Source: Pteria penguin (lineage: Eukaryota; Mollusca; Bivalvia; Pterioida; Pteriidae). Taken from it: a stretch of 64,000 bases of DNA. The position numbers were made by a program, and so were the translations under genes. Numbering within the stretch: the stretch's first letter is position 1; each line of letters begins with the position of its first letter. Positions 11,540-26,500 of the stretch are shown in pieces. Under the pieces are notes generated by a model. It was not told the DNA's origin. It worked only from the letters and a program-made list of their open reading frames with translations, and did not search any database. The stretch lies in the NCBI GenBank assembly GCA_035048485.1, contig CM068589.1, positions 1,652,001 through 1,716,000 on the forward strand. Reading direction: 5' to 3'.

Positions 11540-14500
11540 ATTTTCAATAATAAAGCGTCAACCCCCTCCTCTTCCGCCTACCTTAATCTTATTGATAACA
11601 AAGCGTGAACCCCCTCCTCTTCTGCCTACCTTAATCTTATTGATAACAAAGCGTGAACCCCCTCCTCTTCTGCCTACCTTAATCTTATTGATAACAAAGC
11701 GTGAACCCCCTCCTCTTCTGCCTACCTTAATCTTATTGATAACAAAGCGTGAACTCCCTCCTCTTCTGCCTACCTTAATCTTATTGATAACAAAGCGTGA
11801 ACCCCCTCCTCTTCTGCCTACCTTAATCTTATTGATAACAAAGCGTGAACCCCCTCCTCTTCTGTCTACCTTAATCTTATTGATAACAAAGCGTGAACCC
11901 CCTCCTCTTCTGCCTACCTTAATCTTATTGATAACAAAGCGTGAACCCCCTCCTCTTCTGCCTACCTTAATCTTATTGATAACAAAGCGTGAACCCCCTC
12001 CTCTTCTGCCTACCTTAATCTTATTGATAACAAAGCGTGAACTCCCTCCTCTTCTGCCTACCTTAATCTTATTGATAACAAAGCGTGAACCCCCTCCTCT
12101 TCTGCCTAACTTAAGCTTATTGATAACAAAGCGTGAACCCCCTCCTCTTCTGCCTACCTTAATCTTATTGATAACAAAGCGTGAACCCCCTCCTCTTCTG
12201 CCTACCTTAATCTTATTGATAACAAAGCGTGAACTCCCTCCTCTTCTGCCTACCTTAATCTTATTGATAACAAAGCGTGAACTCCCTCCTCTTCTGCCTA
12301 CCTTAATCTTATTGATAACAAAGCGTGAACTCCCTCCTCTTCTGCCTACCTTAATCTTATTGATAACAAAGCGTGAACCCCCTCCTCTTCTGCCTACCTT
12401 AATCTTATTGATAACAAAGCGTGAACTCCCTCCTCTTCTGCCTACCTTAATCTTATTGATAACAAAGCGTGAACTCCCTCCTCTTCTGCCTACCTTAATC
12501 TTATTGATAACAAAGCGTGAACTCCCTCCTCTTCTGTCTACCTTAATCTTATTGATAACAAAGCGTGAACCCCCTCCTCTTCTGCCTACCTTAATCTTAT
12601 TGATAACAAAGCGTGAACCCCCTCCTCTTCTGCCTACCTTAATCTTATTGATAACAAAGCGTGAACTCCCTCCTCTTCTGCCTACCTTAATCTTATTGAT
12701 AACAAAGCGTGAACCCCCTCCTCTTCTGCCTACCTTAATCTTATTGATAACAAAGCGTGAACCCCCTCCTCTTCTGCCTAACTTAATCTTATTGATAACA
12801 AAGCGTGAACTCCCTCCTCTTCTGCCTACCTTAATCTTATTGATAACAAAGCGTGAACCCCCTCCTCTTCTGTCTACCTTAATCTTATTGATAACAAAGC
12901 GTGAACCCCCTCCTCTTCTGTCTACCTTAATCTTATTGATAACAAAGCGTGAACCCCTCCTCTTCTGTCTACCTTAATCTTATTGATAACAAAGCGTGAA
13001 CCCCCTCCTCTTCTGTCTACCTTAATCTTATCAATAACAAAGCGTGAACCCCCTCCTCTTCTGCCTACCTTAATCTTATTGATAACAAAGCGTGAACCCC
13101 CTCCTCTTCTGTCTACCTTAATCTTATTGATAACAAAGCGTGAACCCCCTCCTCTTCTGTCTACCTTAATCTTATTGATAACAAAGCGTGAACCCCCTCC
13201 TCTTCTGCCTACCTTAATCTTATTGATAACAAAGCGTGAACTCCCTCCTCTTCTGCCTACCTTAATCTTATTGATAACAAAGCGTGAACCCCCTCCTCTT
13301 CTGTCTACCTTAATCTTATTGATAACAAAGCGTGAACCCCCTCCTCTTCTGTCTACCTTAATCTTATTGATAACAAAGCGTGAACCCCCTCCTCTTCTGC
13401 CTACCTTAATCTTATTGATAACAAAGCGTGAACCCCCTCCTCTTCTGTCTACCTTAATCTTATTGATAACAAAGCGTGAACCCCCTCCTCTTCTGTCTAC
13501 CTTAATCTCCTCTTCTGTCTACCTTAATATCTTATTGATAACAAAAGCGTGAACCCCCTCCTCTTCTGTCTACCTTAATCTTATTGATAACAAAGCGTGA
13601 ACTCCCCTCTTCTGTCTACCTTAATCTTATTGATAACAAAGCGTGAACCCCCTCCTCTTCTGTCTACCTTAATCTTATTGATAACAAAGCGTGAACCCCC
13701 TCCTCTTCTGCCTACCTTAATCTTATTGATAACAAAGCGTGAACCCCCTCCTCTTCTGTCTACCTTAATCTTATTGATAACAAAGCGTGAACCCCCTCCT
13801 CTTCTGCCTAACTTAATCTTATTGATAACAAAGCGTGAACCCCCTCCTCTTCTGCCTAACTTAATCTTATTGATAACAAAGCGTGAACTCCCTCCTCTTC
13901 TGTCTACCTTAATCTTATTGATAACAAAGCGTGAACTCCCTCCTCTTCTGCCTAACTTAAGCTTATCAATAACAAAGCGTGAACCCCCTCCTCTTCCGCC
14001 TACCTTAATCTTATTGATAACAAAGCGTGAACCCCCTCCTCTTCTGCCTAACTTAATCTTATTGATAACAAAGCGTGAACCCCCTCCTCTTCTGCCTAAC
14101 TTAATCTTATTGATAACAAAGCGTGAACCCCCTCCTCTTCTGCCTAACTTAATCTTATTGATAACAAAGCGTGAACCCCCTCCTCTTCTGCCTAACTTAA
14201 TCTTATTGATAACAAAGCGTGAACTCCCTCCTCTTCTGTCTACCTTAATCTTATTGATAACAAAGCGTGAACCCCCTCCTCTTCTGTCTACCTTAATCTT
14301 ATTGATAACAAAGCGTGAACCCCCTCCTCTTCTGTCTACCTTAATCTTATTGATAACAAAGCGTGAACCACCTCCTCTTCTGCCTAACTTAATCTTATTG
14401 ATAACAAAGCGTGAACCCCCTCCTCTTCTGCCTAACTTAATCTTATTGATAACAAAGCGTGAACTCCCTCCTCTTCTGTCTACCTTAATCTTATTGATAA

Positions 14501-17500
14501 CAAAGCGTGAACCCCCTCCTCTTCTGCCTAACTTAATCTTATTGATAACAAAGCGTGAACTCCCTCCTCTTCTGCCTACCTTAATCTTATTGATAACAAA
14601 GCGTGAACCCCCTCCTCTTCTGCCTACCTTAATCTTATTGATAACAAAGCGTGAACTCCCTCCTCTTCTGCCTACCTTAATCTTATTGATAACAAAGCGT
14701 GAACCCCCTCCTCTTCTGCCTACCTTAATCTTATTGATAACAAAGCGTGAACTCCCTCCTCTTCTGCCTACCTTAATCTTATTGATAACAAAGCGTGAAC
14801 TCCCTCCTCTTCTGTCTACCTTAATCTTATTGATAACAAAGCGTGAACCCCCTCCTCTTCTGTCTACCTTAATCTTATTGATAACAAAGCGTGAACCCCC
14901 TCCTCTTCTGCCTACCTTAATCTTATTGATAACAAAGCGTGAACTCCCTCCTCTTCTGCCTACCTTAATCTTATTGATAACAAAGCGTGAACTCCCTCCT
15001 CTTCTGCCTACCTTAATCTTATTGATAACAAAGCGTGAACTCCCTCCTCTTCTGCCTACCTTAATCTTATTGATAACAAAGCGTGAACCCCCTCCTCTTC
15101 TGTCTACCTTAATCTTATTGATAACAAAGCGTGAACCCCCTCCTCTTCTGCCTACCTTAATCTTATTGATAACAAAGCGTGAACCCCCTCCTCTTCTGTC
15201 TACCTTAATCTTATTGATAACAAAGCGTGAACCCCCTCCTCTTCTGTCTACCTTAATCTTATTGATAACAAAGCGTGAACTCCCTCCTCTTCTGCCTACC
15301 TTAATCTTATTGATAACAAAGCGTGAACCCCCTCCTCTTCTGTCTACCTTAATCTTATTGATAACAAAGCGTGAACCCCCTCCTCTTCTGTCTACCTTAA
15401 TCTTATTGATAACAAAGCGTGAACCCCCTCCTCTTCTGCCTACCTTAATCTTATTGATAACAAAGCGTGAACCCCCTCCTCTTCTGTCTACCTTAATCTT
15501 ATTGATAACAAAGCGTGAACCCCTCCTCTTCTGTCTACCTTAATCTTATTGATAACAAAGCGTGAACCCCCTCCTCTTCTGCCTACCTTAATCTTATTGA
15601 TAACAAAGCGTGAACTCCCTCCTCTTCTGCCTACCTTAATCTTATTGATAACAAAGCGTGAACTCCCTCCTCTTCTGCCTACCTTAATCTTATTGATAAC
15701 AAAGCGTGAACTCCCTCCTCTTCTGCCTACCTTAATCTTATTGATAACAAAGCGTGAACCCCCTCCTCTTCTGTCTACCTTAATCTTATTGATAACAAAG
15801 CGTGAACCCCCTCCTCTTCTGCCTAACTTAAGCTTATCAATAACAAAGCGTGAACCCCCTCCTCTTCTGTCTACCTTAATCTTATTGATAACAAAGCGTG
15901 AACCCCCTCCTCTTCTGTCTACCTTAATCTTATTGATAACAAAGCGTGAACTCCCTCCTCTTCTGCCTACCTTAATCTTATTGATAACAAAGCGTGAACT
16001 CCCTCCTCTTCTGCCTACCTTAATCTTATTGATAACAAAGCGTGAACCCCCTCCTCTTCTGCCTACCTTAATCTTATTGATAACAAAGCGTGAACCCCCT
16101 CCTCTTCTGCCTACCTTAATCTTATTGATAACAAAGCGTGAACTCCCTCCTCTTCTGCCTACCTTAATCTTATTGATAACAAAGCGTGAACTCCCTCCTC
16201 TTCTGCCTACCTTAATCTTATTGATAACAAAGCGTGAACCCCCTCCTCTTCTGCCTACCTTAATCTTATTGATAACAAAGCGTGAACCCCCTCCTCTTCT
16301 GCCTACCTTAATCTTATTGATAACAAAGCGTGAACCCCCTCCTCTTCTGTCTACCTTAATCTTATTGATAACAAAGCGTGAACTCCCTCCTCTTCTGTCT
16401 ACCTTAATCTTATTGATAACAAAGCGTGAACCCCCTCCTCTTCTGCCTAACTTAATCTTATTGATAACAAAGCGTGAACCCCCTCCTCTTCTGCCTACCT
16501 TAATCTTATTGATAACAAAGCGTGAACCCCCTCCTCTTCTGTCTACCTTAATCTTATTGATAACAAAGCGTGAACTCCCTCCTCTTCTGTCTACCTTAAT
16601 CTTATTGATAACAAAGCGTGAACCCCCTCCTCTTCTGCCTAACTTAATCTTATTGATAACAAAGCGTGAACCCCCTCCTCTTCTGCCTACCTTAATCTTA
16701 TTGATAACAAAGCGTGAACTCCCTCCTCTTCTGTCTACCTTAATCTTATTGATAACAAAGCGTGAACCCCCTCCTCTTCTGCCTACCTTAATCTTATTGA
16801 TAACAAAGCGTGAACCCCCTCCTCTTCTGTCTACCTTAATCTTATTGATAACAAAGCGTGAACTCCCTCCTCTTCTGCCTACCTTAATCTTATTGATAAC
16901 AAAGCGTGAACCCCCTCCTCTTCTGCCTACCTTAATCTTATTGATAACAAAGCGTGAACCCCCTCCTCTTCTGCCTACCTTAATCTTATTGATAACAAAG
17001 CGTGAACCCCCTCCTCTTCTGCCTAACTTAATCTTATTGATAACAAAGCGTGAACCCCCTCCTCTTCTGCCTACCTTAATCTTATTGATAACAAAGCGTG
17101 AACCCCCTCCTCTTCTGTCTACCTTAATCTTATTGATAACAAAGCGTGAACCCCCTCCTCTTCTGCCTACCTTAATCTTATTGATAACAAAGCGTGAACC
17201 CCCTCCTCTTCTGTCTACCTTAATCTTATTGATAACAAAGCGTGAACCCCCTCCTCTTCTGCCTAACTTAATCTTATTGATAACAAAGCGTGAACCCCCT
17301 CCTCTTCTGCCTAACTTAATCTTATTGATAACAAAGCGTGAACCCCCTCCTCTTCTGCCTACCTTAATCTTATTGATAACAAAGCGTGAACCCCCTCCTC
17401 TTCTGTCTACCTTAATCTTATTGATAACAAAGCGTGAACCCCCTCCTCTTCTGCCTACCTTAATCTTATTGATAACAAAGCGTGAACCCCCTCCTCTTCT

Positions 17501-20500
17501 GTCTACCTTAATCTTATTGATAACAAAGCGTGAACCCCCTCCTCTTCTGCCTAACTTAAGCTTATCAATAACAAAGCGTGAACCCCCTCCTCTTCTGCCT
17601 ACCTTAATCTTATTGATAACAAAGCGTGAACCCCCTCCTCTTCTGTCTACCTTAATCTTATTGATAACAAAGCGTGAACTCCCTCCTCTTCTGCCTACCT
17701 TAATCTTATTGATAACAAAGCGTGAACTCCCTCCTCTTCTGTCTACCTTAATCTTATTGATAACAAAGCGTGAACCCCCTCCTCTTCTGTCTACCTTAAT
17801 CTTATTGATAACAAAGCGTGAACCCCCTCCTCTTCTGCCTACCTTAATCTTATTGATAACAAAGCGTGAACCCCCTCCTCTTCTGCCTACCTTAATCTTA
17901 TTGATAACAAAGCGTGAACCCCCTCCTCTTCTGTCTACCTTAATCTTATTGATAACAAAGCGTGAACCCCCTCCTCTTCTGCCTACCTTAATCTTATTGA
18001 TAACAAAGCGTGAACCCCCTCCTCTTCTGTCTACCTTAATCTTATTGATAACAAAGCGTGAACCCCCTCCTCTTCTGCCTACCTTAATCTTATTGATAAC
18101 AAAGCGTGAACCCCCTCCTCTTCTGTCTACCTTAATCTTATTGATAACAAAGCGTGAACTCCCTCCTCTTCTGCCTACCTTAATCTTATTGATAACAAAG
18201 CGTGAACCCCCTCCTCTTCTGTCTACCTTAATCTTATCAATAACAAAGCGTGAACTCCCTCCTCTTCTGCCTACCTTAATCTTATTGATAACAAAGCGTG
18301 AACTCCCTCCTCTTCTGTCTACCTTAATCTTATTGATAACAAAGCGTGAACCCCCTCCTCTTCTGTCTACCTTAATCTTATCAATAACAAAGCGTGAACC
18401 CCCTCCTCTTCTGTCTACCTTAATCTTATCAATAACAAAGCGTGAACTCCCTCCTCTTCTGCCTACCTTAATCTTATTGATAACAAAGCGTGAACTCCCT
18501 CCTCTTCTGCCTACCTTAATCTTATTGATAACAAAGCGTGAACTCCCTCCTCTTCTGTCTACCTTAATCTTATCAATAACAAAGCGTGAACCCCCTCCTC
18601 TTCTGTCTACCTTAATCTTATTGATAACAAAGCGTGAACCCCCTCCTCTTCTGCCTACCTTAATCTTATTGATAACAAAGCGTGAACCCCCTCCTCTTCT
18701 GTCTACCTTAATCTTATTGATAACAAAGCGTGAACTCCCTCCTCTTCTGCCTACCTTAATCTTATTGATAACAAAGCGTGAACCCCCTCCTCTTCTGCCT
18801 AACTTAAGCTTATCAATAACAAAGCGTGAACCCCCTCCTCTTCTGCCTACCTTAATCTTATTGATAACAAAGCGTGAACTCCCTCCTCTTCTGTCTACCT
18901 TAATCTTATTGATAACAAAGCGTGAACCCCCTCCTCTTCTGCCTACCTTAATCTTATTGATAACAAAGCGTGAACCCCCTCCTCTTCTGTCTACCTTAAT
19001 CTTATTGATAACAAAGCGTGAACCCCCTCCTCTTCTGTCTACCTTAATCTTATTGATAACAAAGCGTGAACCCCCTCCTCTTCTGTCTACCTTAATCTTA
19101 TTGATAACAAAGCGTGAACCCCCTCCTCTTCTGTCTACCTTAATCTTATTGATAACAAAGCGTGAACCCCCTCCTCTTCTGTCTACCTTAATCTTATTGA
19201 TAACAAAGCGTGAACCCCCTCCTCTTCTGTCTACCTTAATCTTATTGATAACAAAGCGTGAACCCCCTCCTCTTCTGCCTAACTTAATCTTATTGATAAC
19301 AAAGCGTGAACCCCCTCCTCTTCTGTCTACCTTAATCTTATTGATAACAAAGCGTGAACCCCCTCCTCTTCTGTCTACCTTAATCTTATTGATAACAAAG
19401 CGTGAACCCCCTCCTCTTCTGTCTACCTTAATCTTATTGATAACAAAGCGTGAACCCCCTCCTCTTCTGTCTACCTTAATCTTATTGATAACAAAGCGTG
19501 AACCCCCTCCTCTTCTGTCTACCTTAATCTTATTGATAACAAAGCGTGAACCCCCTCCTCTTCTGCCTAACTTAAGCTTATCAATAACAAAGCGTGAACC
19601 CCCTCCTCTTCTGCCTACCTTAATCTTATTGATAACAAAGCGTGAACCCCCTCCTCTTCTGCCTACCTTAATCTTATTGATAACAAAGCGTGAACCCCCT
19701 CCTCTTCTGTCTACCTTAATCTTATTGATAACAAAGCGTGAACCCCCTCCTCTTCTGTCTACCTTAATCTTATTGATAACAAAGCGTGAACCCCCTCCTC
19801 TTCTGCCTACCTTAATCTTATTGATAACAAAGCGTGAACCCCCTCCTCTTCTGTCTACCTTAATCTTATTGATAACAAAGCGTGAACCCCCTCCTCTTCT
19901 GTCTACCTTAATCTTATTGATAACAAAGCGTGAACCCCCTCCTCTTCTGCCTACCTTAATCTTATTGATAACAAAGCGTGAACCCCCTCCTCTTCTGCCT
20001 ACCTTAATCTTATTGATAACAAAGCGTGAACCCCCTCCTCTTCTGTCTACCTTAATCTTATTGATAACAAAGCGTGAACCCCCTCCTCTTCTGCCTACCT
20101 TAATCTTATTGATAACAAAGCGTGAACCCCCTCCTCTTCTGCCTACCTTAATCTTATTGATAACAAAGCGTGAACCCCCTCCTCTTCTGCCTACCTTAAT
20201 CTTATTGATAACAAAGCGTGAACCCCCTCCTCTTCTGCCTACCTTAATCTTATTGATAACAAAGCGTGAACTCCCTCCTCTTCTGTCTACCTTAATCTTA
20301 TTGATAACAAAGCGTGAACCCCCTCCTCTTCTGCCTACCTTAATCTTATTGATAACAAAGCGTGAACCCCCTCCTCTTCTGCCTACCTTAATCTTATTGA
20401 TAACAAAGCGTGAACCCCCTCCTCTTCTGCCTACCTTAATCTTATTGATAACAAAGCGTGAACCCCCTCCTCTTCTGCCTAACTTAAGCTTATCAATAAC

Positions 20501-23500
20501 AAAGCGTGAACCCCCTCCTCTTCTGTCTACCTTAATCTTATTGATAACAAAGCGTGAACCCCCTCCTCTTCTGCCTACCTTAATCTTATTGATAACAAAG
20601 CGTGAACCCCCTCCTCTTCTGTCTACCTTAATCTTATTGATAACAAAGCGTGAACTCCCTCCTCTTCTGCCTACCTTAATCTTATTGATAACAAAGCGTG
20701 AACCCCCTCCTCTTCTGCCTACCTTAATCTTATTGATAACAAAGCGTGAACCCCCTCCTCTTCTGTCTACCTTAATCTTATTGATAACAAAGCGTGAACC
20801 CCCTCCTCTTCTGCCTACCTTAATCTTATTGATAACAAAGCGTGAACTCCCTCCTCTTCTGCCTACCTTAATCTTATTGATAACAAAGCGTGAACCCCCT
20901 CCTCTTCTGCCTACCTTAATCTTATTGATAACAAAGCGTGAACCCCCTCCTCTTCTGTCTACCTTAATCTTATTGATAACAAAGCGTGAACCCCCTCCTC
21001 TTCTGCCTACCTTAATCTTATTGATAACAAAGCGTGAACCCCCTCCTCTTCTGCCTACCTTAATCTTATTGATAACAAAGCGTGAACCCCCTCCTCTTCT
21101 GTCTACCTTAATCTTATTGATAACAAAGCGTGAACCCCCTCCTCTTCTGCCTACCTTAATCTTATTGATAACAAAGCGTGAACCCCCTCCTCTTCTGCCT
21201 ACCTTAATCTTATTGATAACAAAGCGTGAACCCCCTCCTCTTCTGTCTACCTTAATCTTATTGATAACAAAGCGTGAACCCCCTCCTCTTCTGCCTACCT
21301 TAATCTTATTGATAACAAAGCGTGAACCCCCTCCTCTTCTGCCTACCTTAATCTTATTGATAACAAAGCGTGAACCCCCTCCTCTTCTGCCTACCTTAAT
21401 CTTATTGATAACAAAGCGTGAACCCCCTCCTCTTCTGCCTAACTTAATCTTATTGATAACAAAGCGTGAACTCCCTCCTCTTCTGCCTACCTTAATCTTA
21501 TTGATAACAAAGCGTGAACCCCCTCCTCTTCTGTCTACCTTAATCTTATTGATAACAAAGCGTGAACTCCCTCCTCTTCTGTCTACCTTAATCTTATTGA
21601 TAACAAAGCGTGAACCCCCTCCTCTTCTGCCTACCTTAATCTTATTGATAACAAAGCGTGAACCCCCTCCTCTTCTGCCTAACTTAAGCTTATCAATAAC
21701 AAAGCGTGAACCCCCTCCTCTTCTGCCTACCTTAATCTTATTGATAACAAAGCGTGAACTCCCTCCTCTTCTGCCTACCTTAATCTTATTGATAACAAAG
21801 CGTGAACTCCCTCCTCTTCTGTCTACCTTAATCTTATTGATAACAAAGCGTGAACCCCCTCCTCTTCTGCCTACCTTAATCTTATTGATAACAAAGCGTG
21901 AACCCCCTCCTCTTCTGTCTACCTTAATCTTATTGATAACAAAGCGTGAACCCCCTCCTCTTCTGCCTACCTTAATCTTATTGATAACAAAGCGTGAACC
22001 CCCTCCTCTTCTGCCTACCTTAATCTTATTGATAACAAAGCGTGAACCCCCTCCTCTTCTGCCTACCTTAATCTTATTGATAACAAAGCGTGAACCCCCT
22101 CCTCTTCTGCCTAACTTAATCTTATTGATAACAAAGCGTGAACCCCCTCCTCTTCTGCCTACCTTAATCTTATTGATAACAAAGCGTGAACCCCCTCCTC
22201 TTCTGCCTAACTTAATCTTATTGATAACAAAGCGTGAACTCACTCCTCTTTCTGCCTACCTTAATCTTATTGATAACAAAGCGTGAACCCCCTCCTCTTC
22301 TGTCTACCTTAATCTTATTGATAACAAAGCGTGAACTCCCTCCTCTTCTGTCTACCTTAATCTTATTGATAACAAAGCGTGAACCCCCTCCTCTTCTGTC
22401 TACCTTAATCTTATTGATAACAAAGCGTGAACTCCCTCCTCTTCTGTCTACCTTAATCTTATTGATAACAAAGCGTGAACCCCCTCCTCTTCTGCCTAAC
22501 TTAAGCTTATCAATAACAAAGCGTGAACTCCCTCCTCTTCTGCCTAACTTAATCTTATTGATAACAAAGCGTGAACTCCCTCCTCTTCTGCCTAACTTAA
22601 TCTTATTGATAACAAAGCGTGAACCCCCTCCTCTTCTGTCTACCTTAATCTTATTGATAACAAAGCGTGAACCCCCTCCTCTTCTGCCTAACTTAATCTT
22701 ATTGATAACAAAGCGTGAACCCCCTCCTCTTCTGCCTACCTTAATCTTATTGATAACAAAGCGTGAACCCCCTCCTCTTCTGTCTACCTTAATCTTATTG
22801 ATAACAAAGCGTGAACCCCCTCCTCTTCTGCCTACCTTAATCTTATTGATAACAAAGCGTGAACTCCCTCCTCTTCTGTCTACCTTAATCTTATTGATAA
22901 CAAAGCGTGAACCCTCTCCTCTTCTGTCTACCTTAATCTTATTGATAACAAAGCGTGAACCCCCTCCTCTTCTGTCTACCTTAATCTTATTGATAACAAA
23001 GCGTGAACTCCCTCCTCTTCTGCCTACCTTAATCTTATTGATAACAAAGCGTGAACCCCCTCCTCTTCTGTCTACCTTAATCTTATTGATAACAAAGCGT
23101 GAACTCCCTCCTCTTCTGTCTACCTTAATCTTATCAATAACAAAGCGTGAACCCCCTCCTCTTCTGTCTACCTTAATCTTATTGATAACAAAGCGTGAAC
23201 CCCCTCCTCTTCTGTCTACCTTAATCTTATTGATAACAAAGCGTGAACCCCCTCCTCTTCTGCCTACCTTAATCTTATTGATAACAAAGCGTGAACCCCC
23301 TCCTCTTCTGTCTACCTTAATCTTATTGATAACAAAGCGTGAACCCCCTCCTCTTCTGTCTACCTTAATCTTATTGATAACAAAGCGTGAACCCCCTCCT
23401 CTTCTGTCTACCTTAATCTTATTGATAACAAAGCGTGAACTCCCTCCTCTTCTGTCTACCTTAATCTTATTGATAACAAAGCGTGAACTCCCTCCTCTTC

Positions 23501-26500
23501 TGTCTACCTTAATCTTATTGATAACAAAGCGTGAACCCCCTCCTCTTCTGCCTACCTTAATCTTATTGATAACAAAGCGTGAACCCCCTCCTCTTCTGTC
23601 TACCTTAATCTTATTGATAACAAAAGCGTGAACCCCCTCCTCTTCTGCCTACCTTAATCTTATTGATAACAAAGCGTGAACCCCCTCCTCTTCTGCCTAC
23701 CTTAATCTTATTGATAACAAAGCGTGAACCCCCTCCTCTTCTGCCTACCTTAATCTTATTGATAACAAAGCGTGAACCCCCTCCTCTTCTGTCTACCTTA
23801 ATCTTATTGATAACAAAGCGTGAACCCCCTCCTCTTCTGCCTACCTTAATCTTATTGATAACAAAGCGTGAACCCCCTCCTCTTCTGCCTAACTTAATCT
23901 TATCAATAACAAAGCGTGAACCCCCTCCTCTTCTGCCTACCTTAATCTTATTGATAACAAAGCGTGAACCCCCTCCTCTTCTGCCTACCTTAATCTTATT
24001 GATAACAAAGCGTGAACCCCCTCCTCTTCTGCCTACCTTAATCTTATTGATAACAAAGCGTGAACCCCCTCCTCTTCTGCCTACCTTAATCTTATTGATA
24101 ACAAAAGCGTGAACCCCCTCCTCTTCTGTCTACCTTAATCTTATTGATAACAAAGCGTGAACCCCCTCCTCTTCTGCCTACCTTAATCTTATTGATAACA
24201 AAGCGTGAACCCCCTCCTCTTCTGTCTACCTTAATCTTATTGATAACAAAGCGTGAACCCCCTCCTCTTCTGTCTACCTTAATCTTATTGATAACAAAGC
24301 GTGAACCCCCTCCTCTTCTGCCTACCTTAATCTTATTGATAACAAAGCGTGAACCCCCTCCTCTTCTGTCCTACCTTAATCTTATTGATAACAAAGCGTG
24401 AACCCCCTCCTCTTCTGTCTACCTTAATCTTATTGATAACAAAGCGTGAACCCCCTCCTCTTCTGCCTACCTTAATCTTATTGATAACAAAGCGTGAACC
24501 CCCTCCTCTTCTGCCTACCTTAATCTTATTGATAACAAAGCGTGAACCCCCTCCTCTTCTGCCTACCTTAATCTTATTGATAACAAAGCGTGAACCCCCT
24601 CCTCTTCTGCCTACCTTAATCTTATTGATAACAAAGCGTGAACCCCCTCCTCTTCTGCCTACCTTAAGCTTATTGATAACAAAGCGTGAACCCCCTCCTC
24701 TTCTGCCTACCTTAATCTTATTGATAACAAAGCGTGAACCCCCTCCTCTTCTGCCTACCTTAATCTTATTGATAACAAAGCGTGAACCCCCTCCTCTTCT
24801 GCCTACCTTAATCTTATTGATAACAAAGCGTGAACCCCCTCCTCTTCTGCCTAACTTAATCTTATTGATAACAAAGCGTGAACCCCCTCCTCTTCTGCCT
24901 ACCTTAATCTTATTGATAACAAAGCGTGAACCCCCTCCTCTTCTGCCTACCTTAATCTTATTGATAACAAAGCGTGAACTCCCTCCTCTTCTGTCTACCT
25001 TAATCTTATTGATAACAAAGCGTGAACCCCCTCCTCTTCTGCCTACCTTAATCTTATTGATAACAAAGCGTGAACCCCCTCCTCTTCTGTCTACCTTAAT
25101 CTTATTGATAACAAAGCGTGAACCCCCTCCTCTTCTGCCTACCTTAATCTTATTGATAACAAAGCGTGAACCCCCTCCTCTTCTGCCTACCTTAATCTTA
25201 TTGATAACAAAGCGTGAACTCCCTCCTCTTCTGCCTACCTTAATCTTATTGATAACAAAGCGTGAACCCCTCCTCTTCTGCCTACCTTAATCTTATTGAT
25301 AACAAAGCGTGAACCCCCTCCTCTTCTGCCTACCTTAATCTTATTGATAACAAAGCGTGAACCCCCTCCTCTTCTGCCTACCTTAATCTTATTGATAACA
25401 AAGCGTGAACCCCCTCCTCTTCTGCCTACCTTAATCTTATTGATAACAAAGCGTGAACCCCCTCCTCTTCTGCCTACCTTAATCTTATTGATAACAAAGC
25501 GTGAACCCCCTCCTCTTCTGCCTACCTTAATCTTATTGATAACAAAGCGTGAACCCCCTCCTCTTCTGCCTACCTTAATCTTATTGATAACAAAGCGTGA
25601 ACTCCCTCCTCTTCTGCCTACCTTAATCTTATTGATAACAAAGCGTGAACCCCCTCCTCTTCTGCCTACCTTAATCTTATTGATAACAAAGCGTGAACTC
25701 CATCCTCTTCTGCCTACCTTAATCTTATTGATAACAAAGCGTGAACCCCCTCCTCTTCTGCCTACCTTAATCTTATTGATAACAAAGCGTGAACCCCCTC
25801 CTCTTCTGCCTACCTTAATCTTATTGATAACAAAGCGTGAACCCCCTCCTCTTCTGCCTACCTTAATCTTATTGATAACAAAGCGTGAACCCCCTCCTCT
25901 TCTGCCTACCTTAATCTTATTGATAACAAAGCGTGAACCCCCTCCTCTTCTGCCTACCTTAATCTTATTGATAACAAAGCGTGAACCCCCTCCTCTTCTG
26001 CCTACCTTAATCTTATTGATAACAAAGCGTGAACCCCCTCCTCTTCTGCCTACCTTAATCTTATTGATAACAAAGCGTGAACCCCCTCCTCTTCTGCCTA
26101 CCTTAAATCTTATTGATAACAAAGCGTGAACCCCCTCCTCTTCTGCCTACCTTAATCTTATTGATAACAAAGCGTGAACCCCCTCCTCTTCTGCCTACCT
26201 TAATCTTATTGATAACAAAGCGTGAACCCCCTCCTCTTCTGCCTACCTTAATCTTATTGATAACAAAGCGTGAACCCCCTCCTCTTCTGCCTACCTTAAT
26301 CTTATTGATAACAAAGCGTGAACCCCCTCCTCTTCTGCCTACCTTAATCTTATTGATAACAAAGCGTGAACCCCCTCCTCTTCTGCCTACCTTAATCTTA
26401 TTGATAACAAAGCGTGAACCCCCTCCTCTTCTGCCTACCTTAATCTTATTGATAACAAAGCGTGAACCCCCTCCTCTTCTGTCTACCTTAATCTTATTGA

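Noticed and set aside
15488..22286. Giant overlapping ORFs of about 2,250 codons on both strands
   Set aside because: Both are direct translations of the 48-bp satellite, which has no stop in one frame per strand. There is no start context, splice signal or non-repeat domain, and unit changes show no visible bias to silent sites.
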